The position numbers and the translations under genes are program-made. A stretch of DNA of 64,000 nt, from NCBI RefSeq assembly GCF_025244905.1, contig NZ_CP104285.1:3162001-3226000 (forward strand), in the 5' to 3' direction. Positions 27,985-37,932 of the stretch are shown here, piece after piece; within the stretch, counting starts at the first letter, position 1; every line of letters starts with the position of its first letter. The notes beneath the pieces are model-generated. The model was not told the origin of the DNA and searched no databases. It saw only the letters and a program-made list of their open reading frames with translations. The stretch is from Enterobacter mori. Lineage in GTDB: Bacteria; Pseudomonadota; Gammaproteobacteria; Enterobacterales; Enterobacteriaceae.

Positions 27985-29628
27985 TCAGGCCGTGCGCGCC
28001 ACCGCGTCACGCGATGCTGCATCGCGCTCGTCGCCGGTCAGCTCGCTCAGCTTACCGTCGCGCATCTCCAGCAGACGGTCGGCGTGAATGAAGTAATGAT
28101 CGTCGTGGCTGATGGCGAAAATGGTTTTGCCCATCTCCTGCATCAGCGGCAGCAGCACCTGGTAAAACTCGCGGCGGAAATGCGGATCCTGATCTGCCGC
28201 CCATTCATCCAGCAGGATGATGTCACGCTCTTCCGCCAGGGCCAGCAGCAGCGCCACGCGCTTTTTCTGCCCTTTCGAGAGCTTAAGGTTCAGGATCTTG
28301 CCGCCCTGAAGCTCAAGCTTGTGCGACATCTGCAGATACCCAAGCCACTTCTCCACCAGCGCTGGATTGGCCTGCTGGCCTTCCGGCCCCAGCAGTTGAT
28401 CAAACAGCCAGACGTCGGTAAATACCGCCGAGAAAAGCTTGCGGTAATCCTCCGGTTTCTCTGCGCTCAGCGCCTTACCGTCCAGCAAAATCTCGCCTGA
28501 CTGCGGCTGATAAAGCCCGGTCAGCAACATCGCCAGCGTGGATTTGCCGCTGCCGTTGCCGCCAATCAGGAACAGCAACTCGCCGCGGTGAATCGTCAGG
28601 TTAACCGGCCCCACGGAGAAGGCGTTGTCCTGATAGCGGAACGTAACGTTACGCAGTTCCAGGGTCTGCCAGTTCGGGAAAGCCTGCGGACGCGGAAATT
28701 CAGCCTTAAACGGCGCGAGGTCGAACTTCTTAAGCTTGTTAAACGCCACCTGCGCACTTAGCAAGGTTGGCAATGCGCCCACAGCCGAGAGCAGCGGCGT
28801 GCGCAAAAACAGCAGCGTCAGCGAGTAGGTTGCCGCCACGTTGGTATCAGCCCACCCCAGACTGTTCGCCATCCAGAACACCAGGCCAATGGCACCTAGC
28901 ATCATGATGTTCGACCAGTTCACCGCGCTCAGGTGGAAGGTATCGGCGCGAATGATGTGATGCCGGTATTCGCGCGCATCCGGGATATAGAGATTATTGA
29001 AGATATGCTCGGCGCGCTCGCGGTTCAGGGTCAGCTCTTTGCGCCCTTCCAGCACCGTCTGATAATCGTTGTAAAGTTTATCTTCGGTTTCGCGCAGTAC
29101 CGCCATATGTTTGTAGACACGCGACACCAGCAGGAACCCGCCCCAGATGGTGATGACAATCCACAGCGCGGTTACTGCCAGCATTTTAGTGGAGAGCCAG
29201 GCAAGATAGGCCGCCGAACCGAAGGTCAAAATGATACCTTGCACGAGTTCAGGCAGACGCACAAAGGCAATGGTAATCGCACGCACGTCGCTGGTTAGCC
29301 CTGCCAGCAGGGAGGCACTGCCGAGCTGCTCCACGCGCTCAACCTGCGTGTCGAGGATCCGCTTGATAAATTCACTGCGCAGACGGAAAACGAAGTGGTG
29401 GCCGAGCGCGGTCAGGGCCAGCTGTGAACCAAGCGTAACCGCCATCAGCAGCAGCAATAAACCCAGGAATTCCGGCAGAACGGCCAGCGAGGTGTCGACC
29501 ATTTCAATCAAACGGACGTTGATAAAGGCGATCAGGCCGATACCCAGCGCGGCGCTGGCAAGGCTTAACGCCATCACCGCAATAAAAGGCCAGCGATACT
29601 GACGCCAGACAAGAAGAAGTAGTTGCAT
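27985..29628 (-). CDS. yojI: ABC exporter YojI (membrane + ATPase fusion)
   Basis: A 547-residue half-transporter with an N-terminal six-helix membrane domain and a C-terminal ATPase. E. coli YojI exports microcin J25 together with TolC. Walker A is GGNGSGKS, and the signature is [10 protein letters not shown], the degenerate form seen in the cyclic-peptide exporter class. Walker B is [13 protein letters not shown] at 29628 matches the E. coli start; a longer frame to 29688 lacks support. It is encoded downstream of alkB on the same strand. Confidence 0.94.
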   Translation of the reverse strand: MQLLLLVWRQYRWPFIAVMALSLASAALGIGLIAFINVRLIEMVDTSLAVLPEFLGLLLLLMAVTLGSQLALTALGHHFVFRLRSEFIKRILDTQVERVEQLGSASLLAGLTSDVRAITIAFVRLPELVQGIILTFGSAAYLAWLSTKMLAVTALWIVITIWGGFLLVSRVYKHMAVLRETEDKLYNDYQTVLEGRKELTLNRERAEHIFNNLYIPDAREYRHHIIRADTFHLSAVNWSNIMMLGAIGLVFWMANSLGWADTNVAATYSLTLLFLRTPLLSAVGALPTLLSAQVAFNKLKKFDLAPFKAEFPRPQAFPNWQTLELRNVTFRYQDNAFSVGPVNLTIHRGELLFLIGGNGSGKSTLAMLLTGLYQPQSGEILLDGKALSAEKPEDYRKLFSAVFTDVWLFDQLLGPEGQQANPALVEKWLGYLQMSHKLELQGGKILNLKLSKGQKKRVALLLALAEERDIILLDEWAADQDPHFRREFYQVLLPLMQEMGKTIFAISHDDHYFIHADRLLEMRDGKLSELTGDERDAASRDAVARTA

Positions 29629-29703
29629 GCAGAGCAATCCGGACAAGAAAATCAGCCCGCAGTGTAAACTGCCTTGCGTGTACATCAAGAATAATTCTTA
29701 TTT

Positions 29704-30354
29704 TTATTCGCCATAAGACGCCTGACGGAACGTCAGGTTAAAGCGAAATGCCCCCGTTTGCGGGTGAACACCGGGTTTAAGCGGTTGAATGCCGTGATAA
29801 AAGAGCCTCGACTCGCCGCCCCAGACCACCACATCGCCGTGCTCCAGCATCAGACGCTTAAGCGGATCGTTACGACGTAATCCACCAAACTGGAAGACAG
29901 CGGGCAGACCCAGAGAGACCGAAACGATAGGCGCGCGCAGATCCGGCTCATCCTTATCCTGATGCAGCGACAGTTTTGCCCCGACGGCATAGCGATTGAT
30001 CAGACAGGCATCCGGCTGAAAATCGGCATATCCGGCGGCAACCGCAGCCTCGTGGCAGAGTCGCTGAAACGCATCCGGCATCGGCGGCCACGGCCTTCCG
30101 GTGGTAGGATCATTCGGTGCATACAGGTATCCGCGTTCGTTGGTCGCCCAGCCGAGTTGACCGCAGTTGGTCATCGCCACCGACATGGTATACCCACCCG
30201 GCGTCACCATATGGCGAAATGGCGAGACGGCCGCCACCTCATCAATGCCTGTCAGTAACGCCGCTGCGCGGGAAAGCGCAAAGCGGCGCAGGATCACCGC
30301 CCCCGCCGCCAGCGGCTCCTGCCAGGGCTCCGCATCGGCAAAAAGATCGAGCAT
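29704..30354 (-). CDS. alkB: Oxidative DNA demethylase AlkB
   Basis: An Fe(II)/2-oxoglutarate dioxygenase that removes methyl groups from 1-methyladenine and 3-methylcytosine. It has 216 residues, the E. coli length, with all catalytic residues: His131 and Asp133 (LHQDKD), His187 (FYHGIQ), Arg204 and Arg210 (RFNLTFR). Its ATG shares an A with the ada stop codon (TAATG), so translation is coupled to ada, and induction should follow the Ada response. Confidence 0.97.
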   Translation of the reverse strand: MLDLFADAEPWQEPLAAGAVILRRFALSRAAALLTGIDEVAAVSPFRHMVTPGGYTMSVAMTNCGQLGWATNERGYLYAPNDPTTGRPWPPMPDAFQRLCHEAAVAAGYADFQPDACLINRYAVGAKLSLHQDKDEPDLRAPIVSVSLGLPAVFQFGGLRRNDPLKRLMLEHGDVVVWGGESRLFYHGIQPLKPGVHPQTGAFRFNLTFRQASYGE

Positions 30355-31412
30355 TATTCCTCCCGGCGGCTCGCCTCACGTTTAAGCAATATCGCTTTTC
30401 GTGCCGTCCCCCAACGATAACCCGAAAGCGCCCCGTCGTTTCGCACTACGCGATGGCAGGGAATGACGATCGCCAGTTTGTTTGCTGCGCAGGCACCTGC
30501 CACGGCGCGTACGGCATTGGGTTTACCCATCGCCTGAGCCACCTGTTGATAACTTGCCGTCTCACCACAGGGTATCGCGCGCAGAGCCTGCCAGACCTGC
30601 TGCTGAAAAGCGGTACCGCGAATATCCAGCGGCAGCGCAAGCGGTACGTCGCGGTTATCAATACTGGCAATCACCTGCTGGATGCGCTGCGCGAACGGAC
30701 CTTCAAGCACTTCTCGCTCCGCACGGGGAAACAACGTCAATAGCTCCCTTTCTAAGGTCGCATTGTCGTCACCCAGCAGGATTGCGCAGATCCCGCGCTC
30801 GCTTTCGCCAACCAGACAACGCCCCAGGGAACAGTCGCTGATGGCGTAACGAACCGCGACATCCCCGCTGCGGTACTGCTTCGCCGTCATCCCCAACGCC
30901 TCATCGGCTTTCCGGTAATAGCTGCTGCTATCGGGAAACCCAGCCGCCAGTACAGCGTCGGTAATTTTATCCCCCTGCGCCAGCGCGCTGCGCAGACGCT
31001 GTTCCCGCACGGCCTGCTGCCAGGCTTTAGGCGTCATGCCGGTCACGGATTTAAACAGACGGTGGAAATGGAAAGGACTGCTGGCAACCTTTTGCGCCAG
31101 CGCCTCCAGCGTTAACGCCGGATCCTGCTCCAGCAGACGGCAGGCCTGTTCAACCTTCGCCAGCGTCTGCTGATGTGGGTTGAGCTTGTCCGGCATACAG
31201 CGTTTGCAGGGGCGAAAGCCGTCATGAACAGCGTGCTGAGCGTCAGGATAGAAGCGGACATTTTTACGCAGCGCGTGGCGGGCACGACAGGACGGGCGGC
31301 AATAAATCCCCGTCGTCTTAACCGCAAAGACAAACTGATTATCGGCGCGAGGATCGCGGCCAAGCACGGCTTGCCAGCGATCTTCATCGGTAGTAAAGGT
31401 TACGTTTTTCAT
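30354..31412 (-). CDS. ada: Bifunctional methyltransferase / transcription activator Ada
   Basis: Repairs methylphosphotriesters and O6-methylguanine by irreversible transfer to its own cysteines, and when methylated activates ada-alkB and related genes. It has 352 residues: an Ada zinc domain with Cys38, Cys42, Cys69 and Cys72; an AraC-type helix-turn-helix (about 85-180); and a methyltransferase domain with the PCHR active site near residue 320. ATG at 31412 has GGAG at 6 bases; the adjacent upstream ATG is too close to it. Confidence 0.97.
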   Translation of the reverse strand: MKNVTFTTDEDRWQAVLGRDPRADNQFVFAVKTTGIYCRPSCRARHALRKNVRFYPDAQHAVHDGFRPCKRCMPDKLNPHQQTLAKVEQACRLLEQDPALTLEALAQKVASSPFHFHRLFKSVTGMTPKAWQQAVREQRLRSALAQGDKITDAVLAAGFPDSSSYYRKADEALGMTAKQYRSGDVAVRYAISDCSLGRCLVGESERGICAILLGDDNATLERELLTLFPRAEREVLEGPFAQRIQQVIASIDNRDVPLALPLDIRGTAFQQQVWQALRAIPCGETASYQQVAQAMGKPNAVRAVAGACAANKLAIVIPCHRVVRNDGALSGYRWGTARKAILLKREASRREE

Positions 31413-31484
31413 CATCGGCTCCTCTTACAAGCATAATCCTACCTTGCCCGAGTGCCACCGAACAAAAACCCGCAACCTTGCTTT

Positions 31485-32540
31485 TTAATTTTTTTCGCTC
31501 ACCAGGAAGCCAGTAAACTGCGGCGAGCTCCAGGTTTTGAATTCCTCGCCCTCTTTGGTGATCATGTAGACCGCGAGCTGTTCCTGCCGCGCCACCTCTT
31601 TGGCCTTTTCCGGGCCGAGAACCATCAGGCCGGTATCCCAGGCATCCGCTTCCAGTGCCGTCGGCGCGATCACCGTAACCGACACAAGATTATGGGTAAT
31701 CGGACGGCCGGTCTGCGGATCGATGACATGCGAAATGCGTTTGCCGTCGAGCTCATAATAGTTTCGATAGCTTCCCGAAGTACTGATCCCGTGGCCGTTG
31801 ATATCCACAATCGCCTGCACCGCGTTTTGCCGATCGGTGGGTTTTTGAATGGCCACCCGCCACGGTTTGCCGCTGGCGTTCATCCCCCGGCTGACGAGCG
31901 CACCGCCCACCGAGACCAGATAGCGCGAAATGCCTTCCCGCTCCATCAGCGCCGCAAGATGATCTGCCGCATACCCCTCACCTACCGTGGAGAGATCGAC
32001 AAAGAGATCGGGAATGTCTTTTTGCAGATATTGTTGGCCGTACTGGTTAATGACCGTCAGGTGTTGCAGCCCGGTGCGCGCGCGCGCGTCATCAATCGCC
32101 GCCTGGTCTGGCGTGGTCACGGGCTGCTTGTTGGGGCCAAATCCCCACAGATTCACCAGCGGCCCGACGGTCACGTCCATCGCGCCGTTGGTTTTATACC
32201 CCACGCGCATCGACTCCGTCACAATATCGGCCATGGCTTCACTCACCGGCCACAAAGAGGTGCTGGTTGAAAGGTTAAAACGCATGAGCGCTGAGTCGTT
32301 TTTATAGGTTGAAAGCAGCTGGTCGTCAGCGTCGAGCTGGGACTGAATTTTGCCGCGAAGTTCGTCAGCCCGCGCCGTGTCGAGATGCATGACGCTCACG
32401 CGCCAGAAGGTGCCCATCGTTTTCCCTTCCAGCACCGTCGCCGCTGGCGCGTCAGTTTGTGCTGAGGGTGCAGGCGCGTCACACGCTGTCAGGAAAAAAA
32501 ACGTAGCCAGAACGCTGGCGCGTAAAAAAGTCATATCCAT
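31485..32540 (-). CDS. apbE: FAD:protein FMN transferase ApbE (lipoprotein)
   Basis: A periplasmic Mg2+-dependent enzyme that covalently attaches FMN to threonine in target flavoproteins such as NqrB/NqrC and RnfG/RnfD. It has 351 residues, an N-terminal lipobox LTAC (Cys at about 20), and the ApbE signatures GKTMGTFWRV and HVIDPQTGRPI. GAGGA lies 9 bases before the ATG. No flavoprotein target is encoded in the window. Confidence 0.95.
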   Translation of the reverse strand: MDMTFLRASVLATFFFLTACDAPAPSAQTDAPAATVLEGKTMGTFWRVSVMHLDTARADELRGKIQSQLDADDQLLSTYKNDSALMRFNLSTSTSLWPVSEAMADIVTESMRVGYKTNGAMDVTVGPLVNLWGFGPNKQPVTTPDQAAIDDARARTGLQHLTVINQYGQQYLQKDIPDLFVDLSTVGEGYAADHLAALMEREGISRYLVSVGGALVSRGMNASGKPWRVAIQKPTDRQNAVQAIVDINGHGISTSGSYRNYYELDGKRISHVIDPQTGRPITHNLVSVTVIAPTALEADAWDTGLMVLGPEKAKEVARQEQLAVYMITKEGEEFKTWSSPQFTGFLVSEKN

Positions 32541-32606
32541 TCATTATTATCCTCATGCCAGGGCGGCAAGAGTACACCAAAATGGTCTCGTTGTAAGACC
32601 CAAAAA

Positions 32607-32626
32607 AAGGGGCCAGAAGGCCCCTT
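32607..32626 (-). terminator. Terminator of ompC
   Basis: AAGGGGCC-AGAA-GGCCCCTT hairpin. On the minus strand it is followed by TTTTT. Confidence 0.92.
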
Positions 32627-32644
32627 AGTCACGCAATGAAGCGA

Positions 32645-33736
32645 TTAGAACTGGTAAACCAGACCCAGCGCGACGACATCGTCAGTGCTGATGCCAGCGC
32701 TACGAGTGAAGTCGTTCTCGTCCAGCAGGTTGATTTTGTAATCAACATAGGTGGACATGTTTTTGTTGAAGTAGTAGGTCGCGCCCACGTCAACATATTT
32801 CAGGATATCCTGGTCGCCGTAGCCGTTTTCCAGATCCTTACCTTTAGACTGCAGGTAAGCCACGGATGGACGCAGGCCGAAGTCGAACTGGTACTGTGCA
32901 ACCACTTCGAAGTTCTGTGCTTTGTTAGCCCAGCCCAGATCGCCCGCGCGGGTCGCGTTGTAGGTCTGGGTGTACTGTGCAGCCAGGTAGAGGTTGTTCG
33001 CATCGTATTTCAGGCCACCGGTGTAGGTGTCAGCACGATCGCCGGTACCGAAGCCCATGTCGTTCTGGGAGTTGGTACGTTTAGAGCTGGTCAGAGCAGT
33101 ACCGATACCGAAGCCTTCGCCCAGATCGTAAGTGATAGAACCACCGTAGCCATCACCGTTCTGACGGAGTGCAGAACGACCGTTGTTGGTCTGATCTTCA
33201 CCGCTTACGCTACCGTTTTTACCCTGATACTGCAGCGCGAAGTTCAGGCCATCAACCAGACCGAAGAAGTCCTGGTTACGGTAAGTCGCGAAGCCATTAC
33301 CACGCTGCTGCATGAAGTTGTCAGAACCGTAGGTGTCGCCGCCGAATTCTGGCAGTACGTCAGTCCAGGAAGTGACATCGTAAACAACACCGTAGTTACG
33401 ACCGTAATCGAAAGAACCCGCGTCAGCAAATTTCAGACCCGCGAACGCCACACGCGTCCAGGAGTTGTTTTCGTTTTCGCCGGAGTTACCCTGAATCTGG
33501 TATTCCCACTGGCCGTAACCGGTCAGCTGGTCATTAACCTGAGTTTCGCCCTTGAAGCCAAGACGCATGTAGGTCTGGTCGCCGTCAACGCTGTCGTCAT
33601 CAGAGAAATAGTGCAGACCATCAACTTTGCCGTACAGATCTAATTTGTTGCCGTCTTTATTATAAATTTCAGCCGCATTTGCTGCGCCTGCTACCAGCAG
33701 TGCTGGTACCAGGAGGGACAGTACTTTAACTTTCAT
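32645..33736 (-). CDS. ompC: Outer-membrane porin OmpC
   Basis: A trimeric 16-strand general porin, the smaller-pore osmoporin. It has 363 residues with a signal peptide ending [13 protein letters not shown]. The constriction loop L3 is intact ([16 protein letters not shown]) and the C terminus ends in Phe (GLVYQF), as needed for Bam recognition. Surface loops differ from E. coli and look Enterobacter-like. Frameshifts or stops associated with porin loss are absent. The 5' leader is strongly conserved and preceded by three OmpR sites. Confidence 0.97.
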   Translation of the reverse strand: MKVKVLSLLVPALLVAGAANAAEIYNKDGNKLDLYGKVDGLHYFSDDDSVDGDQTYMRLGFKGETQVNDQLTGYGQWEYQIQGNSGENENNSWTRVAFAGLKFADAGSFDYGRNYGVVYDVTSWTDVLPEFGGDTYGSDNFMQQRGNGFATYRNQDFFGLVDGLNFALQYQGKNGSVSGEDQTNNGRSALRQNGDGYGGSITYDLGEGFGIGTALTSSKRTNSQNDMGFGTGDRADTYTGGLKYDANNLYLAAQYTQTYNATRAGDLGWANKAQNFEVVAQYQFDFGLRPSVAYLQSKGKDLENGYGDQDILKYVDVGATYYFNKNMSTYVDYKINLLDENDFTRSAGISTDDVVALGLVYQF

Positions 33737-33843
33737 TTTATTAACCCTCTGTTATATGCCTTATTATTGCCACTGCTTACTGATTAACCCTCTTAACCAG
33801 TCGGCAACTTCATTCTCCTCAAAAATACAGAATAATCCAACGG

Positions 33844-33905
33844 GAATATGATACGAAAACTTTGAAGATGTTTCATTTCTCTACCAAGGTGTTTCAATTT
33901 GTAAA
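33844..33905 (-). promoter_or_regulatory. OmpR binding region of ompC
   Basis: Three tandem 20-bp boxes in the arrangement known as C1-C2-C3 in E. coli. On the minus strand they run TTTACAAATTGAAACACCTT, then a box ending in TGAAACATC, then AAAGTTTTCGTATCATATTC. They lie about 110-170 bp before the ompC start, and the DNA downstream to the start also matches E. coli. Confidence 0.85.
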
Positions 33906-34060
33906 TTTCAAGGAACTTTTACAAAGCACTGAGGGTTTAAAAATATAGCACTAAAAATCAAACCAAAGATATATTATCTAAAAATCAATAGATTATCTCA
34001 AACAGTATGACAGCACTGAATGACAAAACAAAAACGACCAATATCACTAAAATAACTCTC

Positions 34061-34154
34061 GCTATCATCATTAACTTTATTTATTACCGTCATTCAGCTT
34101 TGAATGTCTGTTTATCCCTAATTGAACCGGATGCCTCGCATTCGGTTTTTTTTT
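34061..34154 (+). ncRNA. micF: MicF antisense regulatory RNA
   Basis: About 94 nt, divergent from ompC. The first 36 bases (starting GCTATCATCATTAACTTTAT), which pair with the ompF mRNA start region, are identical to E. coli MicF from memory. The middle carries a few changes, and the 3' terminator ACCGGATGCC-TCG-CATTCGGT ends in nine T. Hfq-dependent repression of ompF is the known role. ompF itself is not in the window. Confidence 0.95.
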
Positions 34155-34478
34155 ACCTTTCTTTACGCAATTATATTTTTCTTGTGCTACCGCCCCGAAA
34201 TCGTAACGACTATTAACTAAATCAGTCTCTCACCCTTCGCAGACCCGCATCATTTCTACAAAACTCAATTTCTTGTTTATTCGTGCTATTCCCGGAAAGA
34301 TGTCGATTTATATTTATACACTCCGCCGTCATTTGTACATATTTTACGCATAAAGCCTTGCCAACATTCTTCGTGGAAAAAGTCCGTCATTCTCAGACCA
34401 TGACGCTGGAAATTCAGGTTTTACCCTTTATACTGCCGTATCCCCTTAAAGCACGGCCATCACGGGTTAACGATATCA
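34155..34478 (+). promoter_or_regulatory. rcsD upstream region
   Basis: About 320 bp of AT-rich, gene-free DNA between micF and rcsD. A -10 candidate TATACT lies at 34429-34434 with a weak -35 (CTGGAA, 17 bp upstream). The AT-rich part would suit H-NS binding. Nothing else is supported. Confidence 0.4.
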
Positions 34479-37151
34479 ATGAGTCAGACTGAAACTACCG
34501 CCCTGAGCAAATTCTCCCTCCTTCCGGGGAGCATCACCCGTTTCTTTCTTCTATTGATCGTTGTGCTGTTGGTCACGATGGGGGTCATGGTTCAAAGTGC
34601 GGTCAATGCCTGGCTGAAGGACAAGAGTTACCAGATCGTTGACATCACCCACGCGGTACACAAACGAATCGACACATGGCGCTATGCGACCTGGCAGATC
34701 TACGACAACATTGCCGCCGCGCCCGCCACCACCACCGGGGAAGGATTACAGGAGACACGCCTTAAGCAGGATGTGTATTATCTGGAAAAACCTCAGCGTA
34801 AGACAGAAGCCCTGATTTTCGGTTCACATGACAGCGCAACGCTTGAGATGACGCAGCGCATTTCAACCTATCTTGATACGCTCTGGGGCGCAGAGACCGT
34901 GCCCTGGTCGATGTACTACCTGAACGGTCAGGACAACAGCATGATCCTGATCTCTACCCTGCCGCTCAAAGACCTCTCATCCGGATTTAAAGAGACGACG
35001 GTAGGCAGCATTGTGGATTCACGCCGCGCAGAAATGTTGCAGCAAGCCAACGCCCTGGATGAGCGCGAGAGTTTCTCCTCGTTGCGTCGTCTGGCCTGGC
35101 AAAATGGGCATTACTTTACGCTGCGCACGACGTTTAACCAGCCGGGACACCTCGCAACCGTGGTGGCATTCGATCTGCCGATCAATGACCTGATCCCGCC
35201 GGACATGCCGCTGGACAGCTTCCGCCTGGAGCCTGACAACAGCACACAAAACCTACGCAACCCGCCGGATAAAGAAGGGGCAGAGAGCGTCTCAATTTCA
35301 TTTAACGGCTCAAAAATTGAAATTGCGTCATCGTTAAATTCAACCGGCATGCGTCTGGTGTGGCAGGTGCCGTTTGGCACCTTGCTGCTTGATACATTGC
35401 AAAACATCCTGCTGCCGCTGCTGCTGAACATCGGTTTGCTGGCGCTAGCGCTGTTTGGCTACAGCACGTTCCGCTTCCAGCCGGGACGTCAGAGTGACAC
35501 ATCTGCTGTATCTGCGGGCACCAGTAATGAACTTCGCGTATTGCGCGCTCTGAATGAAGAGATTATTTCGGTCCTCCCGCTCGGGGTGCTTGTTCACGAT
35601 CAGGAAGCCAACCGCACGGTGATGAGCAACAAGATTGCCGATCACCTTCTGCCCCACCTCAATCTGCAGAACATCACGGCGATGGCGGACCAGCACCAGG
35701 GCGTGATTCAGGCGACCATTAACAACGAGCTGTATGAGATCCGTCAGTTCAGCAGCCAGGTTGCTTCCCGTACGCAAATCTTTGTTATTCGCGATCAGGA
35801 CCGTGAAGTGCTGGTCAACAAAAAGCTCAAGCAGGCGCAACGGCTTTACGAGAAAAACCAGCATGGCCGCACGGCGTTTATGCAAAATATCGGTGATGCG
35901 TTCAAACAACCGCTAAAAACGCTGGCCGCTCAGGCTGCTGGTCTGAATACGCCAGAAGGCCAGCAGTTGACGAGCCAGGCCGAGTCGCTGGTACGTATGT
36001 TCGACGAAATCCAGCTTGCAAACATGCTGGAAAATGACATCTGGAAAGGCACCCCAACGCTCTTTTCTATCCAGGATCTCATCGATGAAGTGGTTCCGGA
36101 GGTGCTCCCGGTCATTAAGCGAAAAGGGCTGCAGTTGCTGATCAACAACCGCCTCCCGGCGAATGACGAGCGTCATGGCGATCGCGAAGCGCTGCGTCGG
36201 ATCCTGCTGATGCTGATCCAGTATTCGGTCACGACCACCCAGATCGGCAAGATCACTCTCGAAGTCGGCACCGACGAATCGACGGAGGATCGCCTGACGT
36301 TCCGTATTCTGGACACTGGTGAAGGCGTCACGGTAAGTGAAATTGATAATCTGCACTTCCCGTTCCTGAACGATACCCAGAGTGACCACTACGGCAAAGC
36401 GAATGCCCTCACCTTCTGGCTGTGCGATCAGCTGGCACGTAAACTGGGCGGTCATCTGAATATCAAGGCGCGTGAATCCCTCGGCACACGCTACTCGCTT
36501 CATGTCAAAATGGCGGCGAATCCACAGGAAGAAGATGAAGAACGCCTGCTGGATGATGTGGTGGTGATGGTTGATGTAACCTCAAACGAGATCCGCAATA
36601 TCGTGGTTCGCCAGTTAGAAAACTGGGGTGCGGCCTGCATCACGCCGGACGAAAGGCTTGCGAGTCAAGAATTTGATCTATTTTTAACTGATAATCCGTC
36701 TAATCTTACTGCCACAGGCTTGCTTTTAAGCGATGATGAGCCAGGCGTGCGAAAAATCGGCCCAGGCCAGCTGCGCGTCAACTTTAATATAAGCAATGCG
36801 ATGCAGGAAGCTGTACTACAACTTATAGAAGAGCAACTGGCGCAGGAAGAGATAGCGGAATCACCGTTAGGCGGCAATGAAAATGCCGAGCTCCATGCCA
36901 GCGGATACTATTCACTCTTTGTTGATACAGTACCAGATGATGTTAAGCGGTTGTATACTGAGTCCGCTGCGAATGATTTTGCAGCGCTGGCACAGACAGC
37001 ACACCGGCTTAAAGGGGTGTTTGCCATGCTTAATCTGGTTCCCGGCAAGCAGTTATGTGAAACGCTGGAACATCTAATTCGTGAGAAAGATGCCTCTGGC
37101 ATTGAAAAATACATCAGCGACATTGACACCTATGTCAAGAGCTTGCTGTAG
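34479..37151 (+). CDS. rcsD: Rcs phosphotransfer protein RcsD (YojN)
   Basis: The inner-membrane intermediate of the Rcs envelope-stress phosphorelay, passing phosphate from RcsC to RcsB. It has 890 residues: membrane helix at about 20-41; periplasmic sensor domain to about 300, second helix about 305-325; a histidine-kinase-like region that lacks the acceptor His (GDAFKQPLKT where kinases have HELRTP); an ABL domain; and a C-terminal HPt domain with the phosphorylated His near 842 (TAHRLKGVF). It is followed after 16 bp by rcsB in the same operon. Confidence 0.97.
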   Translation: MSQTETTALSKFSLLPGSITRFFLLLIVVLLVTMGVMVQSAVNAWLKDKSYQIVDITHAVHKRIDTWRYATWQIYDNIAAAPATTTGEGLQETRLKQDVYYLEKPQRKTEALIFGSHDSATLEMTQRISTYLDTLWGAETVPWSMYYLNGQDNSMILISTLPLKDLSSGFKETTVGSIVDSRRAEMLQQANALDERESFSSLRRLAWQNGHYFTLRTTFNQPGHLATVVAFDLPINDLIPPDMPLDSFRLEPDNSTQNLRNPPDKEGAESVSISFNGSKIEIASSLNSTGMRLVWQVPFGTLLLDTLQNILLPLLLNIGLLALALFGYSTFRFQPGRQSDTSAVSAGTSNELRVLRALNEEIISVLPLGVLVHDQEANRTVMSNKIADHLLPHLNLQNITAMADQHQGVIQATINNELYEIRQFSSQVASRTQIFVIRDQDREVLVNKKLKQAQRLYEKNQHGRTAFMQNIGDAFKQPLKTLAAQAAGLNTPEGQQLTSQAESLVRMFDEIQLANMLENDIWKGTPTLFSIQDLIDEVVPEVLPVIKRKGLQLLINNRLPANDERHGDREALRRILLMLIQYSVTTTQIGKITLEVGTDESTEDRLTFRILDTGEGVTVSEIDNLHFPFLNDTQSDHYGKANALTFWLCDQLARKLGGHLNIKARESLGTRYSLHVKMAANPQEEDEERLLDDVVVMVDVTSNEIRNIVVRQLENWGAACITPDERLASQEFDLFLTDNPSNLTATGLLLSDDEPGVRKIGPGQLRVNFNISNAMQEAVLQLIEEQLAQEEIAESPLGGNENAELHASGYYSLFVDTVPDDVKRLYTESAANDFAALAQTAHRLKGVFAMLNLVPGKQLCETLEHLIREKDASGIEKYISDIDTYVKSLL

Positions 37152-37167
37152 CAAGGTAGCCTTATAC

Positions 37168-37818
37168 ATGAACAATATGAACGTAATTATTGCCGATGAC
37201 CATCCGATTGTACTGTTCGGTATTCGCAAATCACTTGAACAGATCGAGTGGGTGAATGTAGTCGGTGAATTTGAAGACTCTACAGCACTGATCAATAACC
37301 TTCCTAAACTTGATGCACACGTGCTCATTACCGACCTGTCCATGCCTGGAGACAAATACGGTGATGGGATCACGCTCATCAAATACATTAAACGTCACTT
37401 CCCGGACATCTCGATCATCGTTCTAACCATGAACAACAACCCGGCGATTCTGAGCGCTGTGTTGGATCTGGATATCGAAGGGATTGTGCTGAAGCAAGGT
37501 GCGCCAACCGACCTGCCAAAAGCGCTCGCAGCGCTGCAGAAAGGCAAGAAATTCACGCCTGAAAGCGTCTCCCGCCTGCTGGAGAAAATCAGCGCGGGTG
37601 GCTATGGCGACAAGCGCCTGTCTCCAAAAGAGAGCGAAGTTCTGCGTCTCTTCGCAGAAGGTTTCCTGGTAACCGAGATTGCCAAGAAGCTGAACCGCAG
37701 TATTAAGACCATCAGCAGCCAGAAGAAATCAGCAATGATGAAGCTGGGTGTGGACAATGATATTGCGCTGCTCAACTATCTCTCCTCCGTCACGCTGAGT
37801 GCAACTGACAAAGATTGA
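37168..37818 (+). CDS. rcsB: Response regulator RcsB
   Basis: The LuxR/FixJ-type transcription factor at the end of the Rcs relay. It controls capsule, motility and, with other partners, acid and envelope genes. It has 216 residues: receiver domain with Asp56 (LITDLSMPG) and acidic pocket DD10-11; C-terminal helix-turn-helix domain (KRLSPKESEVLRLFAEGFLVTEIAKKL). The ATG at 37168 has AAGG upstream; a longer frame into rcsD is not real. The sequence is virtually identical to E. coli. Confidence 0.98.
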   Translation: MNNMNVIIADDHPIVLFGIRKSLEQIEWVNVVGEFEDSTALINNLPKLDAHVLITDLSMPGDKYGDGITLIKYIKRHFPDISIIVLTMNNNPAILSAVLDLDIEGIVLKQGAPTDLPKALAALQKGKKFTPESVSRLLEKISAGGYGDKRLSPKESEVLRLFAEGFLVTEIAKKLNRSIKTISSQKKSAMMKLGVDNDIALLNYLSSVTLSATDKD

Positions 37819-37831
37819 TCTCCGCTGTCCA

Positions 37832-37902
37832 TGCCGGGTGGCGCTCACGCTTACCCGGCCTACAGACCCCGTAGGCCCGCGCAAGCGCAGCGCCGCCGGG
37901 CA
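37832..37902. repeat. BIME between rcsB and rcsC
   Basis: Inverted REP units GCCGGGTGGCGCTCACGC and GCGCAGCGCCGCCGGGC flank a GGCCTAC...GTAGGCC linker, in the convergent gap. Confidence 0.88.
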
Positions 37903-37905
37903 AAT

Positions 37906-37932
37906 AAAAAAGGCCCTTTCGGGCCTTTTTTT
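37906..37932. terminator. Bidirectional terminator between rcsB and rcsC
   Basis: AAAAAGGCCC-TTTC-GGGCCTTTTT. The last bases of the T-run form the rcsC stop codon on the other strand. Confidence 0.93.

Noticed and set aside
32636..33643. 335-codon open frame antisense to ompC
   Set aside because: The Val/Thr-rich translation is a shadow of the porin's strand repeats. OmpC is unambiguous.
34007..34216. 69-codon open frame spanning micF
   Set aside because: It runs through the MicF RNA and its terminator, which explain the conservation there.
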